Assembly (NCBI GenBank): GCA_017962285.1 | Contig: JAGCVR010000025.1 | Coordinates: 1 to 8,546 of the forward strand | Direction: 5' to 3' | DNA length: 8,546 nt | DNA from: Muribaculaceae bacterium | Lineage (GTDB): Bacteria; Bacteroidota; Bacteroidia; Bacteroidales; Muribaculaceae | Shown here: one piece after another, positions 1-7,700 of the stretch | How positions within the stretch are numbered: the first letter of the stretch is position 1 | How the letters are laid out: each line of letters begins with the position of its first letter | Made by a program: the position numbers and the translations under genes | Notes under the pieces: generated by a model | What the model was told of the DNA's origin: nothing | The model's database searches: none | The model's input: the letters and a program-made list of their open reading frames with translations, nothing else

Positions 1-4
1 AGCA

Positions 5-1174
5 ATGTTGCTCGGTAAAAGAATTCGGATATGTCTGCTGATGGTTTGCGCCCTGGCTCTGGGAGCGCAAGCACAGGTCGTGAACACCGATTCCGCCACC
101 GAGAACATCTCTTACGACGGCATTGACGTGAGCAGTTATCAAAAGGACATTGACTGGAGCACCACGGCAAAGGACAAGAAAATACAATTCGTGTATGTGA
201 AGGCCACCGAGGGCGCCACCCACACTTCGCGTCACTACCGCATCAACATTGAGAATGCCCGCAAGCAAGGCATAAAAGTGGGTAGCTATCACTTCCTGCG
301 TACATCCTCACGCATCCGCGACCAGTTCGCCAACTTCACGCGCGCCGTGAAAAAGAACGAGCAAGACCTCATTCCTCTTCTTGACGTGGAAACCATGCGC
401 GGCTGGACCAGTGAACAGCTCTGCGACAGCGTGAAACTCTTTGCCGACCTTATAGAACAGCACTATGGCTGCAAGCCCCTTATCTACACCAGCAGTTCTT
501 TCTTCAACAAGCACCTCGCCCCGATGTTTTCCGACTACCCTCTGTTTATTGCCCGATACGCAAAAAACGAGCCACGGCTTAGCGGAGGCGTGAAATGGAT
601 TTTGTGGCAATTCAGCGACTGCGGACGAATCAAGGGCATTGATGCCGACGTGGATCTTTGCCGTTTCAACAAAGGCTGCGACATCAACAACATTCTTATC
701 AGCAAGAACAAGAGTGATGTTCCTGAACGAAAAAAGAAAGTGACAGAACAGGTAGAGGTTCCGCCACCACCTGAAAAAGTTCAGACCGAGCCAGCCGCAG
801 TGCCAGAGAAAAAACTGAGCAAGAAAGAGAAAAAAGCGCTTGAAGAAAAGCGCAAACAGCAGGAAGAAGCCGAGAAACGCGCCCGCGAGGAAGAGAAAAA
901 GCGCGCAAAAGAAGAGGCCAAGCGACTTGCTGAACAGGAAAAGCAGCAAAAAGAAGAAGCCAAGCGGCAGGAAAAACTGCGCAAACAGCAGGAGAAAGAG
1001 GCCCGCGAACGCGCCGAAAAAGCACGGAAAGACAGTCTGGAACAGGCACGGAAACGCGAGAAAGACGCCCGTGTGAGCAAAGCGTTCCAGAACACCACGA
1101 ACACTTCACGACGCAATCAGCAAAGTGCCGACAACGACGACATCTTCTACCCCACCCGTTCTCGTAAGAAATAA
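5..1174 (+). CDS. Secreted GH25 family muramidase (lysozyme) with a charged helical C-terminal tail
   Basis: Glycoside hydrolase family 25 enzymes cleave the MurNAc-GlcNAc beta-1,4 bond of peptidoglycan. The 389-residue product starts with a signal peptide (basic KRIR, hydrophobic core, likely cleavage AQA|Q after residue 23), so it acts in the periplasm or outside; the new N-terminal Gln is typical of Bacteroidota exported proteins. The GH25 barrel spans about residues 38-228: GIDVSSYQ with D41, KATEG at 66-70, SYHF at 94-97, the catalytic DVE motif (D127, E129), YTSS at 161-164, WQF at 201-203 and a D213/D215/D217 cluster. All expected acidic catalytic positions are present, so it should be active. 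Odd: after a proline linker (PPPP at 253-256) residues 270-356 form a K/E/R/Q-rich helix of unknown role, ending in a basic tail RSRKK. The start fits the signal peptide, but only 4 bp of upstream sequence are available. Family call secure; substrate specificity inferred. Confidence 0.9.
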   Translation: MLLGKRIRICLLMVCALALGAQAQVVNTDSATENISYDGIDVSSYQKDIDWSTTAKDKKIQFVYVKATEGATHTSRHYRINIENARKQGIKVGSYHFLRTSSRIRDQFANFTRAVKKNEQDLIPLLDVETMRGWTSEQLCDSVKLFADLIEQHYGCKPLIYTSSSFFNKHLAPMFSDYPLFIARYAKNEPRLSGGVKWILWQFSDCGRIKGIDADVDLCRFNKGCDINNILISKNKSDVPERKKKVTEQVEVPPPPEKVQTEPAAVPEKKLSKKEKKALEEKRKQQEEAEKRAREEEKKRAKEEAKRLAEQEKQQKEEAKRQEKLRKQQEKEARERAEKARKDSLEQARKREKDARVSKAFQNTTNTSRRNQQSADNDDIFYPTRSRKK

Positions 1175-1191
1175 TTCCTAATCAGGACGCC

Positions 1192-2271
1192 TTACAGGTG
1201 TTTTTCACCAAGTTCCGCACGGATTTCATTCACCACATTGCGCAGCCGCTGCTCTTCGGCAAGTGGCATAATCAGCAGTGCATCATCGGTATCGGCAACG
1301 ATATAATCGTTCAACCCGTTGACAACAACCAGTTTTTCGCTTTGTGTGGCGATGATGTTGCCGGTGCTGTCGTAGGCAAGCACGTGGCATCCACGTGCCA
1401 CATTCCGATGCTCGTCTTTTGGCAGCTGTTCATACAGAGCCCCCCAGGTGCCGAGGTCGCTCCACCCTATATCTACGCGCTCCACGCAGACATTCTCCGA
1501 CTTTTCCATCACGGCAAAGTCAATGGAGATATTGGGACATGAAGCATAATTGTTGTTGAAATAATCCTGCTCGGCAGAAGTCAGCATCTGTGCGGAACCG
1601 CCGTCCATTATATCGGCTATTTCAGGCGCGAATTTGCGCATCGCATCAATGATTGACTGAGCCCGCCAGAAGAACATTCCCGAATTCCAGTAAAACTCGC
1701 CACTGGCGAGAAACACCTTAGCCAGTTCCTCGTTTGGCTTCTCGGTGAAAGTCTTGACAAGAGAAAAGGCACCTTCCACATCATCGCTCACCTGAATATA
1801 TCCGTATCCGGTTTCCGGGCGGTTGGGCTTAACGCCCATCGTGAGCAGGACGTCGTGGCTGTCGAGAAAATCGAACGCGTCTTCCACTCGCGCACGGAAC
1901 TCATCCTGACGGACAATGAGATGGTCGCTGCTTGCAACCATAATCTTGGCCTTCGGATTTCGCGCGGCAATGTGCCATGCCGCCCAGGCATTGCACGGAG
2001 CCGTGTTGCGCCGCGCAGGTTCAAGCAGTATCTGACTTGGAGAGATTTGTGGGAGTTGTTCACGGACGATACCCTCGTAGGCCGCATTTGTCATGATAAC
2101 AAAATTCTCAACCGGAACGATGCCATCCAGACGGTCGAAGGTCATTTGAAGCAGACTGCGGCCGGTGCCCATGAAATCTATGAATTGTTTCGGCATAGAA
2201 GTGCGGCTGTAGGGCCAGAAACGGCTGCCCACGCCACCGCACATTATTACGCAATACCTGTCGTTATTCAT
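1192..2271 (-). CDS. manC: Mannose-1-phosphate guanylyltransferase (GDP-mannose pyrophosphorylase)
   Basis: Makes GDP-mannose from mannose 1-phosphate and GTP in the cytoplasm; GDP-mannose feeds mannose and, through GDP-fucose, fucose into surface polysaccharides and protein glycans. The 359-residue protein carries the nucleotidyltransferase signature near its N-terminus (GGVGSRFWPYS at 12-22, then MPKQF at 26-30, the lysine K28 being the expected phosphate-binding residue), EPARRNTAP at 84-92, SSDH at 114-117, GYGYI at 155-159, FTEKP at 175-179, the WNSG motif at 195-198 and GWSDLGTW at 269-276. It ends after the nucleotidyltransferase plus a short C-terminal region and lacks the phosphomannose isomerase domain of the bifunctional (about 470-residue) enzymes. 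It starts 48 bp downstream of the zinc-ribbon gene on the same strand with no promoter seen in the gap, so co-transcription is likely. It converges on the muramidase gene. Function is firm; the symbol follows the single-domain homologues. Confidence 0.92.
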   Translation of the reverse strand: MNNDRYCVIMCGGVGSRFWPYSRTSMPKQFIDFMGTGRSLLQMTFDRLDGIVPVENFVIMTNAAYEGIVREQLPQISPSQILLEPARRNTAPCNAWAAWHIAARNPKAKIMVASSDHLIVRQDEFRARVEDAFDFLDSHDVLLTMGVKPNRPETGYGYIQVSDDVEGAFSLVKTFTEKPNEELAKVFLASGEFYWNSGMFFWRAQSIIDAMRKFAPEIADIMDGGSAQMLTSAEQDYFNNNYASCPNISIDFAVMEKSENVCVERVDIGWSDLGTWGALYEQLPKDEHRNVARGCHVLAYDSTGNIIATQSEKLVVVNGLNDYIVADTDDALLIMPLAEEQRLRNVVNEIRAELGEKHL

Positions 2272-2319
2272 CAGTAACTTAATTGGTTGTGTGGTTTTTA
2301 TATTATTAGGTTCATTAGT

Positions 2320-2886
2320 CTACATCTGTTCCGTCAGAAAACCATGATCGCTCAAATAGCGATAAACAAAAACAATGATGACTATCAGGAGCACAATGAG
2401 TGCGTAAGCGAGTCGGCGAAGAATGCGTTCCCGCTTGCTCTCAAGGTGCATTGACCCATGCTTTTTCCCTTGCGAATATGGGTAAGCATGAATGAAACTG
2501 AAATCATTCATTCGCATATCATCGACTTGTGGCAATTCTTCTGGGACATCATCGGGCAGTGGAGGCGGCACCGGCTCAGGGTTCCGATACGCCCTGCCGT
2601 GAAGCTGATTACCGCAATACGGGCAGTACGTGAAATTGCTGTCGGTCAACTTCTTTCCACAATGAGGGCAATAGCTGTAAACCTTATCGGAATTCATCGG
2701 CTTTGGCCCCGACAGTGGAGACGCATTTTCCTGCCGCCTGCGGTTCAATTCGGCAAGGGCGTCCTCGTTGCCCTGAACATCAAACTGCATCAGGCATTGC
2801 GGACACACCATGGTGTTGCCATGCTCGGCAAGCTCAGCCTCCGAAACTTTCATTTCTTTCCTGCAATATGGACAAATCACCTGCAT
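2320..2886 (-). CDS. Tail-anchored double zinc-ribbon protein, function unknown
   Basis: A 188-residue protein when started at the ATG at 2886 (MQVICPYC...). A longer frame opens at 2943, but that start would lie inside the -33 element of the predicted promoter and would add 19 residues ahead of a zinc ribbon that normally sits at the very N-terminus, so 2886 is preferred. Two four-cysteine ribbons are visible: C5-x2-C8 with C28-x2-C31 (like the small N-terminal ribbons of MJ0042 type), and C73-x2-C76 with C88-x2-C91, a classical zinc-ribbon pair of the YCPHCGKKL kind. A proline-rich linker (PEPVPPPLP) follows. A basic stretch (RERILRR) then precedes one hydrophobic helix at about 159-175, leaving about a dozen residues beyond it. 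This predicts cytoplasmic ribbons anchored by the C-terminus in the inner membrane. It is the first gene of a probable unit with the guanylyltransferase. Zinc binding is a strong inference; the biological role is not known to me. Confidence 0.8.
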   Translation of the reverse strand: MQVICPYCRKEMKVSEAELAEHGNTMVCPQCLMQFDVQGNEDALAELNRRRQENASPLSGPKPMNSDKVYSYCPHCGKKLTDSNFTYCPYCGNQLHGRAYRNPEPVPPPLPDDVPEELPQVDDMRMNDFSFIHAYPYSQGKKHGSMHLESKRERILRRLAYALIVLLIVIIVFVYRYLSDHGFLTEQM

Positions 2887-2915
2887 AGCCAAACGATACT
2901 TCTCAAATTCTTCGA

Positions 2916-2946
2916 CAAAAGTACTAATAAAACTCAACTCCACAAA
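2916..2946 (-). promoter_or_regulatory. Bacteroidota sigma-70-type promoter for the zinc-ribbon gene
   Basis: On the minus strand TACTTTTG (2923 down to 2916) matches the -7 consensus TAnnTTTG exactly, and TTTG (2946 down to 2943) stands 19 bp upstream, the usual spacing to the -33 element. Transcription would start near 2910, giving a leader of about 25 nt before the ATG at 2886. This placement is the main argument for the shorter start of the zinc-ribbon gene. No transcription data are available here. Confidence 0.6.
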
Positions 2947-2960
2947 AACTTATACTCAGT

Positions 2961-2995
2961 TTTGATAAATAATTCACAACGATTGATTATCTTTG
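2961..2995 (+). promoter_or_regulatory. Bacteroidota sigma-70-type promoter for the aroA unit
   Basis: TATCTTTG at 2988-2995 is a perfect -7 element (TAnnTTTG). The nearest TTTG upstream is at 2961-2964, 23 bp away, slightly longer than the usual 19-21 bp, so the -33 part is weaker. Transcription would begin around 3000-3003, about 27 nt before the aroA ATG. It lies back to back with the promoter of the zinc-ribbon gene; the two -33 elements are about 14 bp apart. No clear operator palindrome is seen between them. Confidence 0.55.
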
Positions 2996-3028
2996 CTCTA
3001 ACAAAACCAACAAACATCACGAGTCAAC

Positions 3029-4261
3029 ATGGATCTAAGGCTTTACGCCCACACAAAGCTCAATGCCACAATTAAACTGCCGGCATCGAAAAGCATCAGC
3101 AACCGCGCCTTGCTCATTGCCGCATTGTGCGACAGCACCGCCATCGATGGTGTGGCGCAATGCGACGATACCGATGCCATGCTCGCAGCCCTTTCCCAAG
3201 TAAACGAAGGTGTGGTGGATGTTGGTGCCGCCGGCACTGCAATGCGATTTCTCACCGCATACTTCGCTGTGAAAAATCCGGGCAAGACTGTAATACTACG
3301 AGGCAGCGAACGCATGCACAGTCGTCCTATCGGCGAACTGGTGAGCGCCCTGCGACTTCTGGGGGCTGAAATTACATATCTTGAGAACGAGGGGTTTCCC
3401 CCACTGAAAATCACAGCCGCAAAACTCACTCCACGCCGGCTGACAATGCGCGGAGACGTAAGTTCTCAGTTCATCTCGGCACTGATGATGATTGCGCCAT
3501 TGATTGGCGGGCTTGAGATAGAACTGACAGGCGATATCGTTTCCCGTCCCTATATCGACATGACCGCGTTGCTGATGCGGGAGATGTGTGCCGACGTGGA
3601 AATCAGCGGGAACACAGTGCGCGTGGGGGACGCCCCCTACCACTGGCACCACCTCGGCATAGAAGCCGACTGGACTGCTGCATCCTACTGGGTTGCACTG
3701 AAAGCGCTCATGCCCGAATCATCAATACGGCTGCAAGGGTTGACTGAAAACAGAATTCAGGGCGACAGCATGCTGCTTCAGCTCTCAAAAAATCTGGGCA
3801 TTGACTGCAAATGGGACGGCAGGGACCTGGTGCTCGCCAGCGGTTACCAATGCGCCTGCTCGTCGTTTATGGACATGGCAGCGACTCCCGACATAGCCCA
3901 AACGTTTGTCACCGCCCTGTGCCTGATGAACAAGCCGTTCCGAATCACCGGCCTCAGGACTCTGCGAATCAAGGAAACCGACAGGATTGAAGCGCTTCGC
4001 TCACAGTTGCTCAAACTCGGCTACAAGATCACGATCGAGGGCAACGACGGCATCAGCTGGCACGGCGAAAAAACCGAAGCTGACAATCAGCCGGTAATCA
4101 ACACTTTCAACGACCACAGGATGGCAATGTCGTTTGCGGCGGCAGCAGTCAGATTCCCGGGAATCATAATTGCCGATGCGCAAGTTATAACAAAATCCTA
4201 TCCCGACTTCTGGCATCACCTTGCCGAGGCGGGATTCAGAATTGAAGAAATTGAGCCATGA
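3029..4261 (+). CDS. aroA: 3-phosphoshikimate 1-carboxyvinyltransferase (EPSP synthase)
   Basis: Sixth step of the shikimate pathway: joins shikimate 3-phosphate and phosphoenolpyruvate to give EPSP in the cytoplasm, on the way to chorismate and aromatic amino acids. The 410-residue protein keeps the key residues by comparison with the E. coli enzyme from memory: K21/S22/R26 (LPASKSISNR), D47, R99 (HSRPIG), S145-S146-Q147, Y175, catalytic D288 (ATPD), K315/E316/R319 (KETDR), H363/R364 (NDHRMAM) and K389 (KSYPDFW). Two differences stand out. The PEP loop reads GAAGTAMRF instead of GNAGTAMRP, giving A67 for Asn94 and F74 for Pro101. The segment between K21 and G69 is about 26 residues shorter than in E. 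coli. These look like lineage features and not damage. It follows its own promoter, heads the unit and overlaps the next gene by ATGA (4258-4261), which suggests translational coupling. Identity is essentially certain. Confidence 0.97.
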   Translation: MDLRLYAHTKLNATIKLPASKSISNRALLIAALCDSTAIDGVAQCDDTDAMLAALSQVNEGVVDVGAAGTAMRFLTAYFAVKNPGKTVILRGSERMHSRPIGELVSALRLLGAEITYLENEGFPPLKITAAKLTPRRLTMRGDVSSQFISALMMIAPLIGGLEIELTGDIVSRPYIDMTALLMREMCADVEISGNTVRVGDAPYHWHHLGIEADWTAASYWVALKALMPESSIRLQGLTENRIQGDSMLLQLSKNLGIDCKWDGRDLVLASGYQCACSSFMDMAATPDIAQTFVTALCLMNKPFRITGLRTLRIKETDRIEALRSQLLKLGYKITIEGNDGISWHGEKTEADNQPVINTFNDHRMAMSFAAAAVRFPGIIIADAQVITKSYPDFWHHLAEAGFRIEEIEP

Positions 4262-4686
4262 AACCCACATTGATACTTATAGGTTTACTCGTTGCGGCAG
4301 GCATTTTACTCTACCTGCACGAACTTAGATTCCGGAGGACACACCCCTCTGAGCCGGAAGACAAAATCACCGATGAAACCGAGACTGATTCCAACGGTTG
4401 TTCCGCAGCCTGCTGCGCAGCCAACGAGGTGTGTCCCAGCCAGATACTGCTCGAAAACGAATTGAAGAAAGAGGTAACATATTACGACGACTACGAACTT
4501 GACGCATTCTCCGGGCGGAGTGCCGCAGACTACAGCGAGGACGAAATAGAAATATTCAGAAACATTCTCTACACGCTCCTGCCATCTGATTTTCTGGGGT
4601 GGGAACGCTCGCTGAAAAAACGCGGCATAATCATGCCTGGCGCCATTCACGATGAGTTTATAGACCTCTACAATTCCACACAATAA
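4258..4686 (+). CDS. Small membrane-anchored protein with a cysteine cluster, function unknown
   Basis: A 142-residue protein whose ATG overlaps the aroA stop (ATGA), so it is a real, coupled gene. An N-terminal hydrophobic helix (about 3-20) is followed by a basic stretch (HELRFRR, 21-27); by the positive-inside rule the rest should face the cytoplasm. An acidic linker (31-45) leads to a cysteine cluster C-x3-C-C-x5-C (C48, C52, C53, C59), which could bind metal or undergo redox chemistry. The C-terminal part (about 72-138) looks like a small folded domain: YYDDYELD at 75-82, an acidic helix, then ILYTLLPSDFLGWERSLKKR (103-122) and IIMPGAI. From memory it resembles conserved hypothetical proteins of Bacteroidota with a similar cysteine cluster and YYDDxELD segment; I cannot name a function. 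Its place between aroA and porW in one unit suggests but does not prove a link to the envelope or T9SS. Confidence 0.85.
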   Translation: MKPTLILIGLLVAAGILLYLHELRFRRTHPSEPEDKITDETETDSNGCSAACCAANEVCPSQILLENELKKEVTYYDDYELDAFSGRSAADYSEDEIEIFRNILYTLLPSDFLGWERSLKKRGIIMPGAIHDEFIDLYNSTQ

Positions 4687-4709
4687 AACAGGGTCAAAAT
4701 CGTTTTATT
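4682..4709 (+). repeat. AT-rich inverted repeat across the stop codon upstream of porW
   Basis: AATAAAAC (4682-4689) and GTTTTATT (4702-4709) are perfect 8-bp inverted copies around a 12-nt loop, overlapping the TAA stop (4684-4686). Only one pair is G-C and no clean run of T follows, so it is a poor intrinsic terminator. It fills most of the 42-bp gap before porW and could be a weak attenuator, an mRNA-processing site or chance. Confidence 0.3.
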
Positions 4710-4719
4710 TATTAGTAAT

Positions 4720-4731
4720 AAGGAAAAGTTG
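4720..4731 (+). promoter_or_regulatory. Ribosome binding site and TTG start of porW
   Basis: AAGGA at 4720-4724 sits 4 nt before TTG at 4729. No ATG or GTG occurs in frame between the stop at 4684 and the ATG at 4774. Starting at TTG supplies the basic n-region (K3, H6, K7, R10) that the lipoprotein signal needs. Bacteroidota rely weakly on Shine-Dalgarno pairing, so the signal peptide argument carries more weight than the AAGGA. Confidence 0.55.
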
Positions 4732-7700
4732 GTAAAAGCATCACATAAAACGTGGCGAAACGCAGCAACCGCTATGGCTGTTGTGGCGATTCTAATTGCG
4801 CTCGCATCGTGCAGCGCCAAGAAGAATACCGCCGGTTCACGGTTCTGGCAGGCTTTCACCACCCGATACAACGTCTATTACCATGGTGAGACGAACTATA
4901 AGGAACAGATAAAGGTTCTTGAGAACGAATACGAGGACGATTATTCCCAGCGTCTGTTCATACACCCCGCCGAGGCTTATTCGCATCCCAAGTCGCCACA
5001 GCCTTCAGGCTCTTTCGACAGAACCATCGAAAAAATGCAGAAAGCCATCTCCCTGCATTCCATCAAGAAAAAACCGAAACGAAAAGCCGGCAAGGGAAAC
5101 GACCCCAAATACAAAGAGTGGCTCAAACGCGACGAGTACAATCCTTTCATTCACAATGCCTGGTATCTGCTCGCCAAGGCCCAGTACATGAAAGGCGACT
5201 TCCTGAGCAGTGCAGCCACATTCCATTACATCTACCGGCACTTCACGTGGAAACAGGAACTGATGCAGGAAGCGCAGGTATGGGAAGCCCTCAGCTACTG
5301 TGCCTTGGGGTGGAACACAGAAGCCGACAATGTCCTGGCACACATCCATATCGACAAGATTGAAAACAAGAAAATCCGTTCTCTTGCCAATCTTGCCTTT
5401 GCCGACTACTATATCAGTGAACATCAGAACGACAAGGCAATCCCATATCTGGAAGAAGCGATAAAGGGAGCGAAAGGCGCACAGAAAGTGAGGCAGAGTT
5501 TCCTGCTCGGCCAACTCTATGAAGAAGTGGGCAACCGCGATGCCGCCTATAAGGCTTATCGCGCCGCAGGCAGCAGTTACAGCAGTTCTTACAGAACGAA
5601 ATTCAACGCACGGATAAAGCAAAGCGCAGTCTTCAGCGGCGAAAACATCGACGGCGAAGTGCGCTCTCTGCGCTCAATGACCCGCTACGACCGCAACAAG
5701 GAGTATCTGGACCAGATTTATTACGCCATCGGCAACCTCTATCTGAGCCGTGCCGACACTGTTAATGCCGTGAAGAATTACGTCCTTGCCGCTGAGAAAA
5801 GCACAAGAAACGGCATCGACAAAGCCATCAGCCAACTGACACTCGGAGGCATATACTTCGCCCAGCATCACTACGACAAGGCTCAACCGTGCTACTCTGA
5901 GGAAATTCCCCTCATCAGCGAAGACTATCCGAACTACAACGAGCTGAAACAACGGAGCGACGTGCTCGACGAACTTGCCGTCTATGCTCAGAACGTCACG
6001 CTGCAGGACTCGCTGCTGCGACTGTCGCGCATGACGCCTGAGGAGCAGAAGGCGGTGATAAAGAAAATCATCGACGAACTGAAGAAAAAAGAAAAGGAAG
6101 AAGCCGAAAACGCCCAACGGGAAGAGTATCTGGCACAGCAACAGGCAAAAGGCGGAAACACACAGGGCAAAAATGCGCCACAAACCTTCCAGATCAACAA
6201 CGACAAATCGTGGTATTTCTATAATACCGCCGCAAAGAATGCCGGTAAAACCGCATTCCAGCAACAGTGGGGCAACAGAAAGCTCGAGGACGACTGGCGA
6301 AGACGCAACAAAAACACATTCTCTCTCGATGATGAGGAAGAAGAGGGTGAATCCGACTCACCAAAAGACTCGCTCTCGGTGGGCAACGACTCCACCGCCG
6401 TGGACAAAGAGGCCCTCAAACGCAGCGAAGACCCCCATTACGAAGAATATTACCTGAAACAGATTCCTTCCACACCGGAACAAGTTCAAACTTCACACGA
6501 CGTGATTCAGGAAGGTCTGTTCAACATGGGTGTGATTCTCAAGGACAAACTCGAGGACTACCGCTCCGCCGAAAACGAATTCAACCGCCTCCTTACAGAT
6601 TACCCCGACAACATTTATCGCCTCGATGCCTACTACAACATGTACCTGATGTATATGAGGAATGGAGAGATTTCCAAGGCAGAGCAATGCAGACAACTTA
6701 TCCTGACCCATTTCGCCGACTCAAAATATGGGCTGGCACTTCAAGACCCCAACTATATCGACAATCTCAAGCGGATGGAATTCGAGCAGGAACAACTCTA
6801 TGAAGTGGCTTACAACGCTTACCTGAACAACGACAACGCCACCGTACACGGCTCATATGAGCAGATGATGCACCTGTATCCGCTTTCGAAGATTGTTCCT
6901 AAATTCATGTTCATCGACGCTCTGAGCTACGTCACCGAGAACAATCCGGAGAAGTTCAAGGAGGTGCTAAAGGAGATGCTTGAACGATATCCAAACACCG
7001 ACATCACGCCAACCGCATCGGCAATGATGAAAAACATCAATGCCGGAAGGAAACTTGGCGGAAGCACGACGAACGTGCGCGGTATGCTGTGGACCACCCG
7101 ACTTGGGAAGGACACCCTGCCGCAAGACATAGAACGGCAGTTTACTCCGTTCGCCGAAGACCTCGACAAGCCGCAGCTGTTTGTCCTTGTGTTCTCCACC
7201 GACTCGGTCAGCGCCAACAAAGTCCTGTATGAGGTGGCGCGTCATAATTTCTCGAAATTTGTCGTAAAGGACTTCGACATGGAGCAAATGACATTCGGCA
7301 GCATGGGACTGCTCGTTGTGAAAGGGTTTGCGAACTACGACCAACTGCTCCACTACCGTAACGTGTGGGAAGAAAATACTGAAAAAGATCTGCCGAGACA
7401 AGTGCATCCGGTTCTTATCAGCGAAAACAACTTCAATCTTCTGCTCAACGAAGGACGAACTTTCGAAGACTATTTCCGCTACCTTGACGAACTGAACGAC
7501 GACAACGTGGAAGGACAGATTCCCGACGAGCCCGACGAAACGGAAGAAGGCGAACAGGAGCCATCTGCCAAGGACAAAAAATCTGCCGACAAGAAGAAGG
7601 ACAAGAAAGCCGACAAGAAGAAAGTAAAAGAGGACAAGAAAAAGAATACGGAAGAAAAGCCGGAGATTAAAGCAATTGATCAGCCAAAGGTGGTAGACGC

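Noticed and set aside
308..949. Minus-strand open frame opposite the muramidase.
   Set aside because: Same effect of the purine-rich tail; the plus strand encodes a complete GH25 domain with catalytic residues.
1176..1187. TCCT-AATC-AGGA mini-hairpin between the convergent genes as a terminator.
   Set aside because: Only four base pairs and no T-run on either side; too weak to call.
2887..2943. N-terminal extension of the zinc-ribbon protein starting at 2943.
   Set aside because: It would begin inside the predicted -33 promoter element and precede a ribbon that normally starts the protein.
2458..3075. Plus-strand open frame opposite the zinc-ribbon gene and running into aroA.
   Set aside because: It conflicts with the minus-strand CxxC pairs and membrane helix, overlaps the aroA start and has no recognisable domain.
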